The notes beneath the pieces are model-generated. The model saw only the letters and a list, made by a program, of their open reading frames with translations, ran no database searches and was not told the DNA's origin. Below are positions 45,835-54,983 of a stretch of DNA of 64,000 nucleotides, one piece after another. Both the position numbers and the translations under genes were made by a program. Each line of letters begins with the position of its first letter. Positions within the stretch are counted from its first letter, which is position 1. The stretch is from Mesorhizobium sp. dw_380 (GTDB lineage: Bacteria > Pseudomonadota > Alphaproteobacteria > Rhizobiales > Rhizobiaceae): NCBI RefSeq assembly GCF_018588885.1, contig NZ_JAFFIW010000025.1:19786-83785 (forward strand). The letters are read 5' to 3'.

Positions 45835-46431
45835 ATGCCCAAGCTGCTCTACGCATCCACCTCTCCCTACAGCTCCAAGGTAAGGATGGCCGCGGCCTAT
45901 GCTGGGATCGTGCTCGAACAGGTGCCGGTCAAGACCGAGGACAGATCGGCCGAACTGATCGGTGCCAATCCGCTCGGCAAGATCCCGGTGCTGGTGCTCG
46001 ATGATGGTCGTTCGATTCACGACAGCCGCGCCATCACCCAGCACCTCAATCGGATTTCGAAGAACGCCCTGTTTCCACGCAATCCCGACAAGCGGCTAGA
46101 AGCGGAAGTGCTGGAGGCGTTGGCCGACGGTGTCTGCGATTGTGCGCTGTCGATGGTCTATGAGCGCCGCACCCGGCCTGAGGAGATGGTCTATCAGCCC
46201 TGGCTCGACCGGCAGTGGGCGAAGATCACCACCGCACTCGATCTGCTCAACGCCAATCCGCCGAAACTGCCGAAGAAGATCACGGTCGGTCAGATGGCGT
46301 TGCGTGCCTGCCTCGGCTATCTCTCTTTGCGCTTTGCCGGGAAGTGGGAAAAGGGTCGTGGCCGGTTGACCCGTTGGGCAGCGCGTTTCGACGAAAAATT
46401 CCCGGAACTGAAGTCGGCGGTTCCGGGCTGA
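45835..46431 (+). CDS. Glutathione S-transferase family protein
   Basis: A 198-residue protein with an N-terminal thioredoxin-fold domain (LLYASTSPYSSKVRMAAAYA; Ser in SPYS as probable catalytic residue; GKIPVLVLDDGRSIHDS with the conserved cis-Pro and Ser) and an all-helical C-terminal domain. It conjugates or otherwise handles glutathione; the substrate is unknown. The ATG follows AACAGGAAACCGATC. It is monocistronic. Confidence 0.9.
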   Translation: MPKLLYASTSPYSSKVRMAAAYAGIVLEQVPVKTEDRSAELIGANPLGKIPVLVLDDGRSIHDSRAITQHLNRISKNALFPRNPDKRLEAEVLEALADGVCDCALSMVYERRTRPEEMVYQPWLDRQWAKITTALDLLNANPPKLPKKITVGQMALRACLGYLSLRFAGKWEKGRGRLTRWAARFDEKFPELKSAVPG

Positions 46432-46719
46432 GGACAACGTCAGGCCGCCTGGCGCAAAAGCTCTTCGACGATTGGCGGAAGCGGAAGCAACGGCCAATCT
46501 TCCCATTGTGGTGGAGATTCCCGGCAAAACAGAACCGTTCCCGCAACCGGTCCATCGGTTTGGTCTCCTGCACCGCCCCTGTCGAGAGACGATAAGGGCC
46601 GACGAGAGTTCCTTCGCGCCCCTCTGTCTTGCTGGACATTTCCTCCGCAAGGGAGAGGTTGGCAGCTTCGCCGTTTCGTGTTTCCCTAATGTCGCGCAAA
46701 TTGCAAGCGGGCGGTGAAC

Positions 46720-47097
46720 ATGCCGAAATCAGCCAGCAATAGCACGGTGGATCCAATGCTCGAGCGTTTGCGCGCCGCCCTTGCCGGACGCGACTTCAGA
46801 GAACAGAGGATGTTCGGCGGCACCTGCTTCCTGATCAACGGCAACATGCTTGTCGGAACTTCGAAGCGCGGGCTTCTGGTCCGGGTCGGCAAGGCGGCGC
46901 ATGCTCTGGCCGTCGCCCGGCCGCATGCGCGTCCGATGGAGATGGGCGGGCGTTCGATGGAGGGCTACGTCCATGTCGCGCCGGAGGGCACCGCGGCAGC
47001 AGCCGATCTTCGCGGCTGGCTCGATCTCGCGCTCCGTTTTGTCGAGACGCTGCCGGCTAAGGCCAAATCAGCCGGATCGCGAAAGAAACCGGAGTAG
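46720..47097 (+). CDS. TfoX N-terminal domain protein
   Basis: A 125-residue protein with the TfoX-N fold marked by DFREQRMFGGTCFLINGNML (in part) and LLVRVGKAAHALA. It lacks the C-terminal TfoX domain of the Vibrio and Haemophilus competence regulator. Short TfoX-N proteins are widespread in Rhizobiales and have no proven competence role. The ATG at 46720 is preferred to the GTG two codons before. A bidirectional terminator follows. Confidence 0.87.
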   Translation: MPKSASNSTVDPMLERLRAALAGRDFREQRMFGGTCFLINGNMLVGTSKRGLLVRVGKAAHALAVARPHARPMEMGGRSMEGYVHVAPEGTAAAADLRGWLDLALRFVETLPAKAKSAGSRKKPE

Positions 47098-47152
47098 GGG
47101 TAGACGCCACACACACGCTCGCCGCGCCAACTGGTTGTTGCCTTCCGGCCAT

Positions 47153-47182
47153 AAAAAAGCCGGGCGCGAGGCCCGGCTTTTT
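47153..47182. terminator. Bidirectional Rho-independent terminator
   Basis: Stem GCCGGGC/GCCCGGC (47159-47165 and 47171-47177) with loop GCGAG is flanked by an A run on the left and a T run on the right, so it can end both the TfoX-N gene (plus) and the outer-membrane protein gene (minus). Confidence 0.92.
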
Positions 47183-47202
47183 CGTGTCGTGGCTTGAACG
47201 AC

Positions 47203-47862
47203 TTAGAACTTCATACCGACGCCGAAGGTGACGCGGTTGTCGGTGGCCTTGACCTTGCCGATGCCACCACCGAAGTCCTTGCTGCCGAAGTCGGTGTAAC
47301 GGTACTCGACACGGCCGAAGACATTGTCGGTCAGCTTGATGTCGGTGCCGAGACCGGCCGTCCAGCCGATCATCGTAGCGGTGTCGCTGCTGAGAAGGAC
47401 GCTGTCCTCCACCTTCAGGCTCCTGCCGGCAAGACCGCCGGTGCCATAGAGCAGGATTTCCGGGGTCACGGCATAGCCGAGACGAGCACGCAGCGAGCCT
47501 TCGAAGCCGCCTTTGGAGTGGATGCCGTTGTCGTCGCCCTTGACGCCGTCGTAGCCGAGTTCGGCTTCACCGCCGTAGACGAAGTTCTCCTGCTGCCACT
47601 GGTAGCCGCCGAAGACACTGCCGACGAAACCCTTGGTATCGGTCGAAACGCCGAAATCCTTTTCCTTGGTACGGCCGCTGAAGCCATAGCCAACATTGAT
47701 ACCGGCATAGGGGCCGGCCCAGGATGCGACGGGCAGTTCGGCAACCGGAGCGGGTGCCGGCGGCTCTTCCTGGACCACGTCCGCGGCATAAGCGGTACCG
47801 CCGAGGGCGAAGAGCCCGAGCGCAACGGCCAGCGGCCGTGCGAATTTGAGATTGGCTTGCAT
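47203..47862 (-). CDS. Outer-membrane beta-barrel protein (Omp25/Omp31-like)
   Basis: A 219-residue protein with a signal peptide (residues 1-26, ending AYA), a short Pro/Glu-rich linker, and an eight-stranded barrel starting SWAGPYAGINVGYGFSG, the characteristic opening of the Omp25/Omp31/RopB family of Rhizobiales. It ends in ...TFGVGMKF, with the C-terminal Phe needed for barrel insertion. The start has GGAG 10 bp upstream on the minus strand. A major surface protein with a structural role is likely. Confidence 0.93.
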   Translation of the reverse strand: MQANLKFARPLAVALGLFALGGTAYAADVVQEEPPAPAPVAELPVASWAGPYAGINVGYGFSGRTKEKDFGVSTDTKGFVGSVFGGYQWQQENFVYGGEAELGYDGVKGDDNGIHSKGGFEGSLRARLGYAVTPEILLYGTGGLAGRSLKVEDSVLLSSDTATMIGWTAGLGTDIKLTDNVFGRVEYRYTDFGSKDFGGGIGKVKATDNRVTFGVGMKF

Positions 47863-48274
47863 TATTCTTTACTCCTTAAGCCACAGGACACAGGCTTGTT
47901 TCTCACGATCGCCATCAACCCGTCCGGGGGGTGAAACGGATCTGGCGTTCGTCGGTTCCAAATGTCGTGTCAAAATACGGCTGAACCGAACCTGAACTTG
48001 GGTCATTACCCGGCACGAATGAGGCAGAAACTTGACGTTGCATCTTCGCAACAGCGAAATGTCAGCAACAACTCCGTGCTGCGCTGCACACCGCTTGGTG
48101 CAAGGAGTCCAGCATCCTATATTGCGATCCAGCGGTTCCGAGTCCAAGACGGGTTGGTTACCGAACCGGGCGCTTCGCCACAATGTTGCCGCAGGTGCGA
48201 ACGCCGTTTAACGCATGCCGGGCCATATTTCGTCGGCATCCTGTTTTCGGACCGAAATTGAGGATTGACAGAAG
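47863..48274. promoter_or_regulatory. Divergent intergenic region upstream of the outer-membrane protein and SDR genes
   Basis: 412 bp. It must hold the strong promoter of the outer-membrane protein gene and the start of the SDR-uvrC-pgsA-moaDE run. Only a short hairpin, GTTGC-ATCTTC-GCAAC near 48037, stands out. I cannot point to promoter boxes with confidence. Confidence 0.4.
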
Positions 48275-49039
48275 ATGAGCAAAGCCACTGCCGCGGCGCT
48301 GGTGACCGGCGGGGCGAAACGGATCGGCAAAGCGATCGTTGAAGATCTCGCCGGCCATGGTTTTGCAGTCGCCATCCACTCCAATCGCTCGCACGATGAG
48401 GCGGATGAATTGGCCGCGGGGATTAACCAGTCTGGCGGTCGCGCCGCCGTGGTTGGAGCTGATTTGACCGACATGGACGCCGTCAGCGATCTCGTCGGCC
48501 AGGCGGAAGCCGCGCTCGGGCCAATCTCGCTTCTGGTCAACAACGCTTCTCTCTTCGTCGATGATTCGGTTGATGATTTCGACTGGCAGGCCTGGGACCG
48601 CCACTTTGCCATTCACGTGAAAGCTCCGGCACTATTGACGCAGAACTTTGCCCGCTCGCTGCCGGAAGGGCAGGAGGGGCTGATCGTCAACATCATCGAC
48701 CAGCGTGTCTGGCGGCCGACACCGCGCTATTTTTCCTATGCGCTGTCGAAGTCGGCATTGTGGACCCAGACTCAGATGTTGGCGCAGGCGCTCGGCCCGC
48801 GCATTCGGGTCAACGCGATCGGTCCGGGCCCGACACTGAAGAACATGCGCCAGGATGATTCCGATTTCGATGCGCAGGTGGCGGGCCTGATCCTGAAGCA
48901 TGGCCCGGAATTGCCGGAATTCGGCGCCACCATCCGCTATCTCTGGGATGCGCGCTCGGTCACCGGCCAGATGATCGCGCTCGATGGCGGCCAGCATCTT
49001 GCATGGCAGACGCCCGATGTGACAGGCATGACGGAATGA
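48275..49039 (+). CDS. SDR family oxidoreductase, pteridine-reductase-like
   Basis: A 254-residue short-chain dehydrogenase. The cofactor motif is VTGGAKRIGKAIVEDL; the GGAKRIG form, with basic residue, and the NNASLFVDDSVDDFD block are typical of pteridine/dihydromonapterin reductases (FolM/PTR1-like). The active-site Tyr and Lys are in YFSYALSKSALW. A role in tetrahydropterin reduction is likely but not shown. Its stop overlaps the uvrC ATG (ATGA), so the two are coupled. Confidence 0.88.
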   Translation: MSKATAAALVTGGAKRIGKAIVEDLAGHGFAVAIHSNRSHDEADELAAGINQSGGRAAVVGADLTDMDAVSDLVGQAEAALGPISLLVNNASLFVDDSVDDFDWQAWDRHFAIHVKAPALLTQNFARSLPEGQEGLIVNIIDQRVWRPTPRYFSYALSKSALWTQTQMLAQALGPRIRVNAIGPGPTLKNMRQDDSDFDAQVAGLILKHGPELPEFGATIRYLWDARSVTGQMIALDGGQHLAWQTPDVTGMTE

Positions 49040-51105
49040 GTCCTTTGGATCACAAAAACAAGGCGCGCGGCGGCGCCGATGATCTTCCTCCCGAGATCGA
49101 CATCGAGGACGAGGCGCTCGAGGAGATCGTCGAACCGGCCGGCCCGGACGTCGCCTTCACGGCCATCGACTGGACGCCGCATGCCGGCGATGCCGAAGGC
49201 ATGGTCGGCGCCGAGGTGATCCAGACGCTGGTCAAGCGGCTGCCCAATGCGCCTGGCGTCTACCGGATGATGAACGCCGCCGGCGACGTGCTCTATGTCG
49301 GCAAGGCCCGCAGCCTGAAGAAGCGCGTCACCAACTACGCGCAAGGCAGGTTCCACACCGCCCGCATCGGCCGAATGGTGCGCGAGACGTCGACTATGGA
49401 GTTCGTCGTCACCCGCACCGAGATCGAAGCGCTGCTGCTCGAAGCCAATCTCATCAAGCGCTTGCGGCCGCGGTTCAATGTGCTGATGCGGGACGACAAG
49501 TCGTTCCCGTACATTCTGCTGACTGGCGACCATGTCTCGCCCGGCATCTACAAGCATCGCGGCGCGCGGTCGCGCAAAGGCGATTATTTCGGCCCCTTTG
49601 CCTCGGCCGGCGCCGTCGGCCGCACCATCAATTCGCTGCAGCGCGCCTTCCTGCTGCGCAGCTGCACAAACTCCTTCTACGAGAACCGCACGCGGCCGTG
49701 CCTGCTCTACCAGATCAAGCGCTGCGCCGGCCCCTGCACCGGCGAAATCTCGCATGAGGGCTATGCCGAGCTGGTCGCCGAAGCGAAGGATTTTCTGTCG
49801 GGCCGCAGCCAGAAGGTGAAGACCGAGATCTCGGCCGCCATGCAGCAGGCCTCGCAGGATCTCGATTTCGAGCGCGCCGCCATCTATCGCGACCGGCTGG
49901 CGGCCCTGTCGCATGTGCAGAGCCACCAGGGCATCAACCCCGCGACCGTCGACGAGGCCGATGTCTTTGCCATCCATCAGGAAGGCGGCCAGGTTTGCAT
50001 CCAGGTGTTCTTCTTCCGCACGGGCCAGAACTGGGGCAACCGCGCCTATTTCCCCAAAGCCGATCCCGCCCTGGAGGCGGCCGAGGTACTGGGCTCGTTC
50101 CTGGCGCAGTTCTATGACGACAAGCCGACGCCGCGCGCTATCCTCCTGTCGCATGGCGTGGAGGACCAGGAGTTGCTGGCCGAGGCGCTCTCCACCCGCG
50201 CCGGCCGCAAGGTGGCGATCTCGGTGCCGCAGCGCGGCGAGAAGAAGGACTTGACCGACAACGCCCTTCAGAACGCCCGGGAGGCGCTTGGCCGCCGGCT
50301 GGCCGAAACCTCGACGCAAGGCCGGTTGCTTGCCGGTTTCGCCGAGACCTTCGGTCTGGCAAAGCCGCCGGTGCGCATCGAAGTTTACGACAACTCGCAC
50401 ATCATGGGCACCAATGCGGTTGGCGCCATGGTCGTCGCGGGACCGGAAGGTTTTGTGAAAAACCAGTATAGAAAATTCAATATCCGCTCGACCGAGATCA
50501 CGCCGGGAGACGATTTCGGCATGATGCGCGAGGTGATGGAGCGGCGCTTTTCGCGGCTGCTCAAGGAGCATGGCGATATTGCCATGCCCGACGATGCGGC
50601 GGCAGGCGAGGCGACCGATGATATCGAGGATGATATTTCTGGCAGCTTCCCGGCCTGGCCCGACGTCATCCTGATCGATGGCGGCCAGGGCCAGATGACG
50701 GCGGTGCGCAAGATCCTCTCGGATCTCGGCATCGAGGACCGCGTCGTGGCCATCGGCATCGCCAAGGGCCAGGACCGCGATGCCGGCCGCGAGCGCTTTT
50801 TCGTCAAGGGCAGGGACTCGTTTTCGCTGCCCGTGCGCGACCCCGTGCTCTATTTCGTCCAGCGCCTGCGCGACGAGGTCCACCGCTTCGCCATCGGTTC
50901 GCACCGGGCCCGCCGCAAGAAGGAAATGGTCAAGAGCCCGCTCGATGAGATCGCCGGCATCGGCCCCGGCCGCAAGCGTGCGCTGCTGCTGCATTTCGGC
51001 ACCGCCAAGGCGGTCAGCCGCGCCGCCATCGAGGATTTGAGGAAAGTCGACGGCATTTCCGAACAGGTGGCGAAACTGGTCTACAATCATTTCCACGAAA
51101 GTTGA
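49036..51105 (+). CDS. uvrC: Excinuclease ABC subunit C
   Basis: A 689-residue nuclease of nucleotide excision repair that makes both cuts around a lesion. An N-terminal extension of about 65 acidic residues precedes the GIY-YIG domain (APGVYRMM...VLYVGKARSLKKRV). A UVR motif (LDFERAAIYRDRLAAL), the RNase-H-like endonuclease domain (IEVYDNSHIMGTNAVGAMVV, LILIDGG-type DVILIDGGQGQM) and two helix-hairpin-helix motifs at the end (IAGIGPGRKRALLLHFG) follow. All catalytic regions appear intact. Confidence 0.97.
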   Translation: MSPLDHKNKARGGADDLPPEIDIEDEALEEIVEPAGPDVAFTAIDWTPHAGDAEGMVGAEVIQTLVKRLPNAPGVYRMMNAAGDVLYVGKARSLKKRVTNYAQGRFHTARIGRMVRETSTMEFVVTRTEIEALLLEANLIKRLRPRFNVLMRDDKSFPYILLTGDHVSPGIYKHRGARSRKGDYFGPFASAGAVGRTINSLQRAFLLRSCTNSFYENRTRPCLLYQIKRCAGPCTGEISHEGYAELVAEAKDFLSGRSQKVKTEISAAMQQASQDLDFERAAIYRDRLAALSHVQSHQGINPATVDEADVFAIHQEGGQVCIQVFFFRTGQNWGNRAYFPKADPALEAAEVLGSFLAQFYDDKPTPRAILLSHGVEDQELLAEALSTRAGRKVAISVPQRGEKKDLTDNALQNAREALGRRLAETSTQGRLLAGFAETFGLAKPPVRIEVYDNSHIMGTNAVGAMVVAGPEGFVKNQYRKFNIRSTEITPGDDFGMMREVMERRFSRLLKEHGDIAMPDDAAAGEATDDIEDDISGSFPAWPDVILIDGGQGQMTAVRKILSDLGIEDRVVAIGIAKGQDRDAGRERFFVKGRDSFSLPVRDPVLYFVQRLRDEVHRFAIGSHRARRKKEMVKSPLDEIAGIGPGRKRALLLHFGTAKAVSRAAIEDLRKVDGISEQVAKLVYNHFHES

Positions 51106-51203
51106 AAAATCCGGCAGTTTCGGCTGGTCAGTCGAATCTGGCCTGTTGACCCCCTACATTTGCATCTGATTTGAGTACGCAGGCGAAAAGAGTTCCCCCA
51201 GAC

Positions 51204-51800
51204 ATGGCCCAGCGCGCATTCAACCTGCCTAATATGCTCACCTACGCCCGCATTATCGCGGTGCCGCTGGTCGTGCTGTGCTTTTTTCTCGAAGGACACC
51301 TGAAGTCGAGCGACTTCGCCCGCTGGTCTGCGCTGGTCATTTTCCTGCTGGCGTCCATCACCGATTACTTCGATGGCTATTTTGCGCGCGCCTGGCAGCA
51401 GACGTCCAACATCGGCAAGATGCTCGATCCGATCGCCGACAAGCTGCTGGTCGCCACTTGCCTTCTGCTGCTGGCGGCCGACACCGATCGCCATGCCGGC
51501 ATCGCCGGCTGGTCGCTGTGGGCGGCCATCATCATCCTGTGCCGCGAGATTCTGGTTTCGGGCCTGCGCGAATATCTGGCGGCGCTCAAGGTCTCGGTGC
51601 CGGTGACGCAGCTTGCCAAGTGGAAGACCACCATCCAGATGGTCGCGATCGCCTTCCTGCTGGCGGGGCCGGCCGGCGACAAGATCTTCCCGCTGACCAC
51701 CCAGACCGGCCTGGTGCTGCTGTGGGTCGCAGCACTCGTGACGCTCTACACCGGCTACGACTATTTCCGCGCCGGCCTCAAACACATCATGGACGAGTGA
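51204..51800 (+). CDS. pgsA: CDP-diacylglycerol--glycerol-3-phosphate 3-phosphatidyltransferase
   Basis: A 198-residue membrane enzyme making phosphatidylglycerophosphate, the precursor of phosphatidylglycerol and cardiolipin. The start FNLPNMLTYARIIAVPLV and the CDP-alcohol phosphotransferase motif DYFDGYFARAWQQTSNIGKM continuing LDPIADK (D-G-x2-A-R...G...D...D) are complete. A TTG at 51171 could extend it by 11 residues, but the ATG at 51204 is preferred. It lies in the uvrC-pgsA-moaD-moaE order common in Rhizobiales. Confidence 0.95.
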   Translation: MAQRAFNLPNMLTYARIIAVPLVVLCFFLEGHLKSSDFARWSALVIFLLASITDYFDGYFARAWQQTSNIGKMLDPIADKLLVATCLLLLAADTDRHAGIAGWSLWAAIIILCREILVSGLREYLAALKVSVPVTQLAKWKTTIQMVAIAFLLAGPAGDKIFPLTTQTGLVLLWVAALVTLYTGYDYFRAGLKHIMDE

Positions 51801-51801
51801 G

Positions 51802-52059
51802 ATGACGACCCGCCTGATCTATTTTGCCTGGGTTCGCGAACGGATCGGCATGCCTGAAGAGGATGTCGAATTGCCCGCTGGCATCGACACCGTCGCCGAT
51901 CTCTTGCGCTGGCTGCAATCGCGTGGCGAGGGCTACGAGCACGCGCTGCAATATCCCGACGTGATCCGCGTTGCCATCAACCAGGAACATGTCGACCACC
52001 GCGAGAAGATTTCGGGAGCGCGCGAGATTGCACTGTTCCCGCCGATGACCGGGGGCTGA
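51802..52059 (+). CDS. moaD: Molybdopterin synthase small subunit
   Basis: An 85-residue ubiquitin-fold protein that carries sulphur, as a C-terminal thiocarboxylate, for molybdopterin synthesis. It opens with IYFAWVRERIGM and ends in PPMTGG, the Gly-Gly tail that is adenylated and thiolated. It starts one base after the pgsA stop and is followed 5 bp later by its partner moaE. Confidence 0.95.
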   Translation: MTTRLIYFAWVRERIGMPEEDVELPAGIDTVADLLRWLQSRGEGYEHALQYPDVIRVAINQEHVDHREKISGAREIALFPPMTGG

Positions 52060-52064
52060 GGCTC

Positions 52065-52544
52065 ATGTCGGCCGTCCTGGTGCCGACCGTGCGCATCCAG
52101 CGCCAGGATTTCGACGTTGCCGCCGAGATTGCCGGCCTGACGCAAGGCCGCGCCGACATTGGTGCGGTGGTCACCTTCTCCGGCCTCTGCCGCGATGAGC
52201 AGGGCGCGCTCTCGGCACTTGAACTCGAACATTATCCCGGCATGGCGGAGGCCGAGATCGGCCGCATCGCCACTGAGGCGGTTCAGCGCTGGCCGCTGCA
52301 AGGCCTCACCGTCATTCACCGCCATGGCAAGGTTCGACCTGGCGAGAACATCGTGCTGGTGGTAGCCGCCTCGGCGCATCGCCAGGCGGCGTTCGAGGCG
52401 GCGAACTTCCTCATGGACTATTTGAAGTCGCGTGCACCTTTCTGGAAGAAGGAGCATCGCACCGACGGTTCAGAGGGTGGCTGGGTCGAGGCCAAGGAAG
52501 CCGACGCCCAGGCGGCCGGACGCTGGAAGTCGCCGTCCGAATAA
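52065..52544 (+). CDS. moaE: Molybdopterin synthase large (catalytic) subunit
   Basis: A 159-residue MoaE that uses MoaD-bound sulphur to convert precursor Z to molybdopterin. Conserved blocks are GAVVTFSGLCRDE, LELEHYPGMAE, VIHRHGKVRPGENIVLV and the active-site Lys region LKSRAPFWKKEH. It is directly downstream of moaD. The C-terminal 25 residues are a variable tail. Confidence 0.95.
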   Translation: MSAVLVPTVRIQRQDFDVAAEIAGLTQGRADIGAVVTFSGLCRDEQGALSALELEHYPGMAEAEIGRIATEAVQRWPLQGLTVIHRHGKVRPGENIVLVVAASAHRQAAFEAANFLMDYLKSRAPFWKKEHRTDGSEGGWVEAKEADAQAAGRWKSPSE

Positions 52545-52668
52545 ATCTCCGCAGCCATGCATTGACCGCAATCCTTTGGCCAATTGAGCGCGGTTGGTCA
52601 GACTGGGCTTTGCAACCTGGGGTCATTGGCAGCCTGGGCATTGGCAGCCCGGGGCAAGGGAGATGATC

Positions 52669-53433
52669 ATGCTGGACAGGCTCGCGGAGTTCTTCGTCTT
52701 CGGTTTCGTGCCTCTGGTCGTCGGCATCCTTGCGGTGCCGGAATCGTCCGTGGCCGCCGAACAGGCGGTGAGGGGCGAGGTGATCTATCGCGAGCGCATC
52801 GCCCTGCCGCCCAGCGCCGTGCTTTCTGTTCAGCTTGCCGATGTCTCGCTGTCCGATGCGCCGGCCAGGATCATCGGCGAGCAGACTGTCAAGCCGGCCG
52901 GCCAGGTGCCGATCAGTTTCGAGATCAAATTCGATCGGTCCGTGATCCGGTCGCGGATGACTTATGCGCTGCAGGCTCGCATCGCTGTCGACGGCAGGCT
53001 GATGTTCATCTCCGATGTGCGCCATCAACTCGACCCGCTGACCGACGCGCCGCAGACCATTGTTCTGAAGATGGTCCCGCCAGGTACCGAGCCGACGGCT
53101 TCCGTCTTTGGCCAGATCTGGGTGGTCGACTATGTCGACGGCATGGGCGCCATCACCGCACCGCAGGCGACGTTCACGGTCAGCGAGGCTGGCAAGGCCG
53201 GCGGCAGCGGCCCCTGCAACACCTATTTCGCCACAGCCAAGGTCGATGGCCATGCGATCGCGATCAGCGATATCGGCTCGACCTACAAGGCCTGCGCGCC
53301 CGAGGTGATGGCCGAGGAAAAGGCGCTGTTCGATGCGTTGGCCAAGGCAGCGTCATACAAGGTCGACGCCGGCAAGCTCACCATATCAGACAAGGACGGC
53401 CGCGAGATCCTGCGCTTCAGCGCCGCGAGTTGA
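52669..53433 (+). CDS. YbaY-META domain fusion protein, envelope-associated
   Basis: A 254-residue protein with a hydrophobic N-terminal segment (residues about 5-22) that probably directs export. It has a YbaY-like beta domain (VRGEVIYRERIALPPSAVLS, VKPAGQVPISFEI) in the first half and a META/HslJ domain in the second (GGSGPCNTYFATAKVDG, then Cys in YKACAPEVMAEE). Both domain types occur in envelope lipoproteins and heat-shock-linked proteins of unknown function. The start at 52669 is preferred because GGGAG lies six bases upstream; ATG 52663 is too close. Confidence 0.82.
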   Translation: MLDRLAEFFVFGFVPLVVGILAVPESSVAAEQAVRGEVIYRERIALPPSAVLSVQLADVSLSDAPARIIGEQTVKPAGQVPISFEIKFDRSVIRSRMTYALQARIAVDGRLMFISDVRHQLDPLTDAPQTIVLKMVPPGTEPTASVFGQIWVVDYVDGMGAITAPQATFTVSEAGKAGGSGPCNTYFATAKVDGHAIAISDIGSTYKACAPEVMAEEKALFDALAKAASYKVDAGKLTISDKDGREILRFSAAS

Positions 53434-53437
53434 ACTC

Positions 53438-54043
53438 TCACTCCGCCGGCTCGAACACCGCCCCATAATGATAGGGCGGCACCTCGACCAATTCGGCAAA
53501 CCTGAGGCCGCCCGCTTCGGCATCGGCGATGGTCTGTTCGGGCGACAGCCTGAGTTCGGTTCGCGGTCCGCGCGGTTCGCCCAGCACCATTGTTTTCTCT
53601 CGCGGCTGCTGGTGCCAGTTGACGACGGCAAAGCGTCCGCCGGGGGCAAGCGCCTCGCGCACGGCACGCGCCAGCCGCGGCCGGTCGGGCACGCCGTGGA
53701 AGGCGTTAGCCATGAAGACGAAGTCGACAGGCCGGGATATCAGGCTGGCGAGTTCATAGGCATTGCCCGCCACGAGATCGAAATTCTTCATGCCGCTTTC
53801 GGTCAGCCGGCCGCGCGTGACATCGAGCAGCTCCGCATCGATATCGATGGCGACGACATGCCTGGCCAATCTGGCGATCGGCAGCGTGAACCAGCCGTCA
53901 CCGCAGCAGAGATCGATCACCTCCATGCCCGGCTTGATGCCTGTTGCCGAAAGCACGGCGGCGGGGTCGGGCCACAGCGCCTCCCACCAGCCGCTATCGG
54001 GCATCTCGGTGCCCTGGAAGAAACCTGGAATGCTACTGGTCAT
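53438..54043 (-). CDS. Class I SAM-dependent methyltransferase
   Basis: A 201-residue methyltransferase with SAM-binding motif VIDLCCGDGWFTLPIA near residue 40, the acidic end of strand 2 in VVAIDIDAELLD, and VDFVFMANAFHGV as motif IV/V. A small protein with no substrate-binding insert, so the target cannot be told. It converges on the YbaY-META gene, with stops 4 bp apart. Confidence 0.88.
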   Translation of the reverse strand: MTSSIPGFFQGTEMPDSGWWEALWPDPAAVLSATGIKPGMEVIDLCCGDGWFTLPIARLARHVVAIDIDAELLDVTRGRLTESGMKNFDLVAGNAYELASLISRPVDFVFMANAFHGVPDRPRLARAVREALAPGGRFAVVNWHQQPREKTMVLGEPRGPRTELRLSPEQTIADAEAGGLRFAELVEVPPYHYGAVFEPAE

Positions 54044-54118
54044 GCAGAGGTCGGCTCCATTGTCGGCATGTATGGCTCAAATCGTAAGGCTCTGCTACGA
54101 GGTCGGCGCCATCGGCTG

Positions 54119-54256
54119 CTATGTCAATGCTGCGGTCTCCTTGACCATGGCCTTGCCGATCTCGATGGCCTGGTCCTCGGCCGGAAACAGCATGTCGAGG
54201 GCAAGTTCCGCCAGCGTCACGTCATTGGGTGTGCCGGACGAGGAGGGGCGCCAGCG
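54119..54256 (-). pseudogene. C-terminal remnant of an unidentified gene
   Basis: On the minus strand an open frame ends at 54119 with GTPNDVTLAELALDMLFPAE and a further 18 residues ending ETAALT. Codon use looks like that of real genes here (GC at third positions), but there is no start codon or ribosome-binding site, and the frame loses gene-like character at about 54256, just where the AT-richer insert begins. It may be the tail of a gene cut by insertion. I do not recognise the family. Confidence 0.4.
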
Positions 54257-54332
54257 AGAACGACGTCTTTGTCAGGTTGTTCAATCTTGCCTTTGCCTGT
54301 AAGAAAATCGTTCTTGTCGTTTTGGGGGAACG

Positions 54333-54983
54333 ATGACACCAAGTCCATTCTTGCTTCAACTAGCGATACTACTGTTGCCGGGCGTGATCTGGGCGCACAT
54401 GGATTCGCAGTATGCAGCTCGAAGCAAACCGTCTCAGGTCGAATTTATTGTCCGCTCACTTCTATTTGGGTTGGCGAGCTATGCGGTCACCTACGGCATA
54501 TTTATCGAACTGGGATGGCAATTCGAGTTTGTCGACCTCGAAAAGGTCGCTGATGCAAGCGTTTTGACTCAACAGATAGTCAAGCAAATCGGATGGGCGA
54601 CATTCGTCGGGTTTTTGCTCTCCGTTGGTTGGCTTTACGGATCGCGCTATAAGCTACTTACCCGATTTCTCCAGCGGATCAGAGCAACAAATGCATTCGG
54701 TGATGAAGACGTTTGGGATTTTACGCTAAACTCGCGCGACGCGGCATCCGAGTATGTCAATTTTCGCGACCTCGACAACCAATTGGTCTACTCTGGCTAC
54801 GTCGGAGCATTTTCTGAGAGCGGGAAAATGCGTGAGATGGTACTCACCGAAGTGGAGGTTTTCAATTTCGAGGGGCAGAAGCTGTTTGAGATTCCCCGTG
54901 TCTATCTTGCGCAGAAGGCGGATAACATCCACATGGAGTTTCCGTATGTTCCTGAAGAGCCATTCCCAAGGAAGCCAAAATGA
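54333..54983 (+). CDS. DUF6338-like integral membrane protein
   Basis: A 216-residue protein with membrane segments near residues 5-22, 42-58 and 87-102, and a cytoplasmic C-terminal half with VWDFTLNSRDAASEYVNFRD and LVYSGYVGAFSE. The membrane start plus this soluble half resembles the DUF6338 family of unknown function; the match is from memory. It has GGGGGAACG directly upstream. Base composition is visibly more AT-rich than in its neighbours, and codon use differs, suggesting horizontal gain. Its stop overlaps the start of a 59-residue proline-rich gene (ATGA), so the two are made together. Any role in defence is unproven. Confidence 0.75.
   Translation: MTPSPFLLQLAILLLPGVIWAHMDSQYAARSKPSQVEFIVRSLLFGLASYAVTYGIFIELGWQFEFVDLEKVADASVLTQQIVKQIGWATFVGFLLSVGWLYGSRYKLLTRFLQRIRATNAFGDEDVWDFTLNSRDAASEYVNFRDLDNQLVYSGYVGAFSESGKMREMVLTEVEVFNFEGQKLFEIPRVYLAQKADNIHMEFPYVPEEPFPRKPK

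Noticed and set aside
46280..46756. A minus-strand frame in the GST to TfoX-N gap, with GGAGGAA just before an internal ATG
   Set aside because: It overlaps the GST 3' end, the spacing of the ribosome-binding site is too short, and the sequence shows no family resemblance.
46720..47097. TfoX-N protein as evidence of natural competence
   Set aside because: It lacks the C-terminal TfoX domain and no competence genes are near.
48937..51096. A minus-strand open frame of about 719 codons opposite uvrC
   Set aside because: All uvrC domains are intact on the plus strand, and the antisense product is compositionally odd (His/Gly/Ala rich) with no domain.
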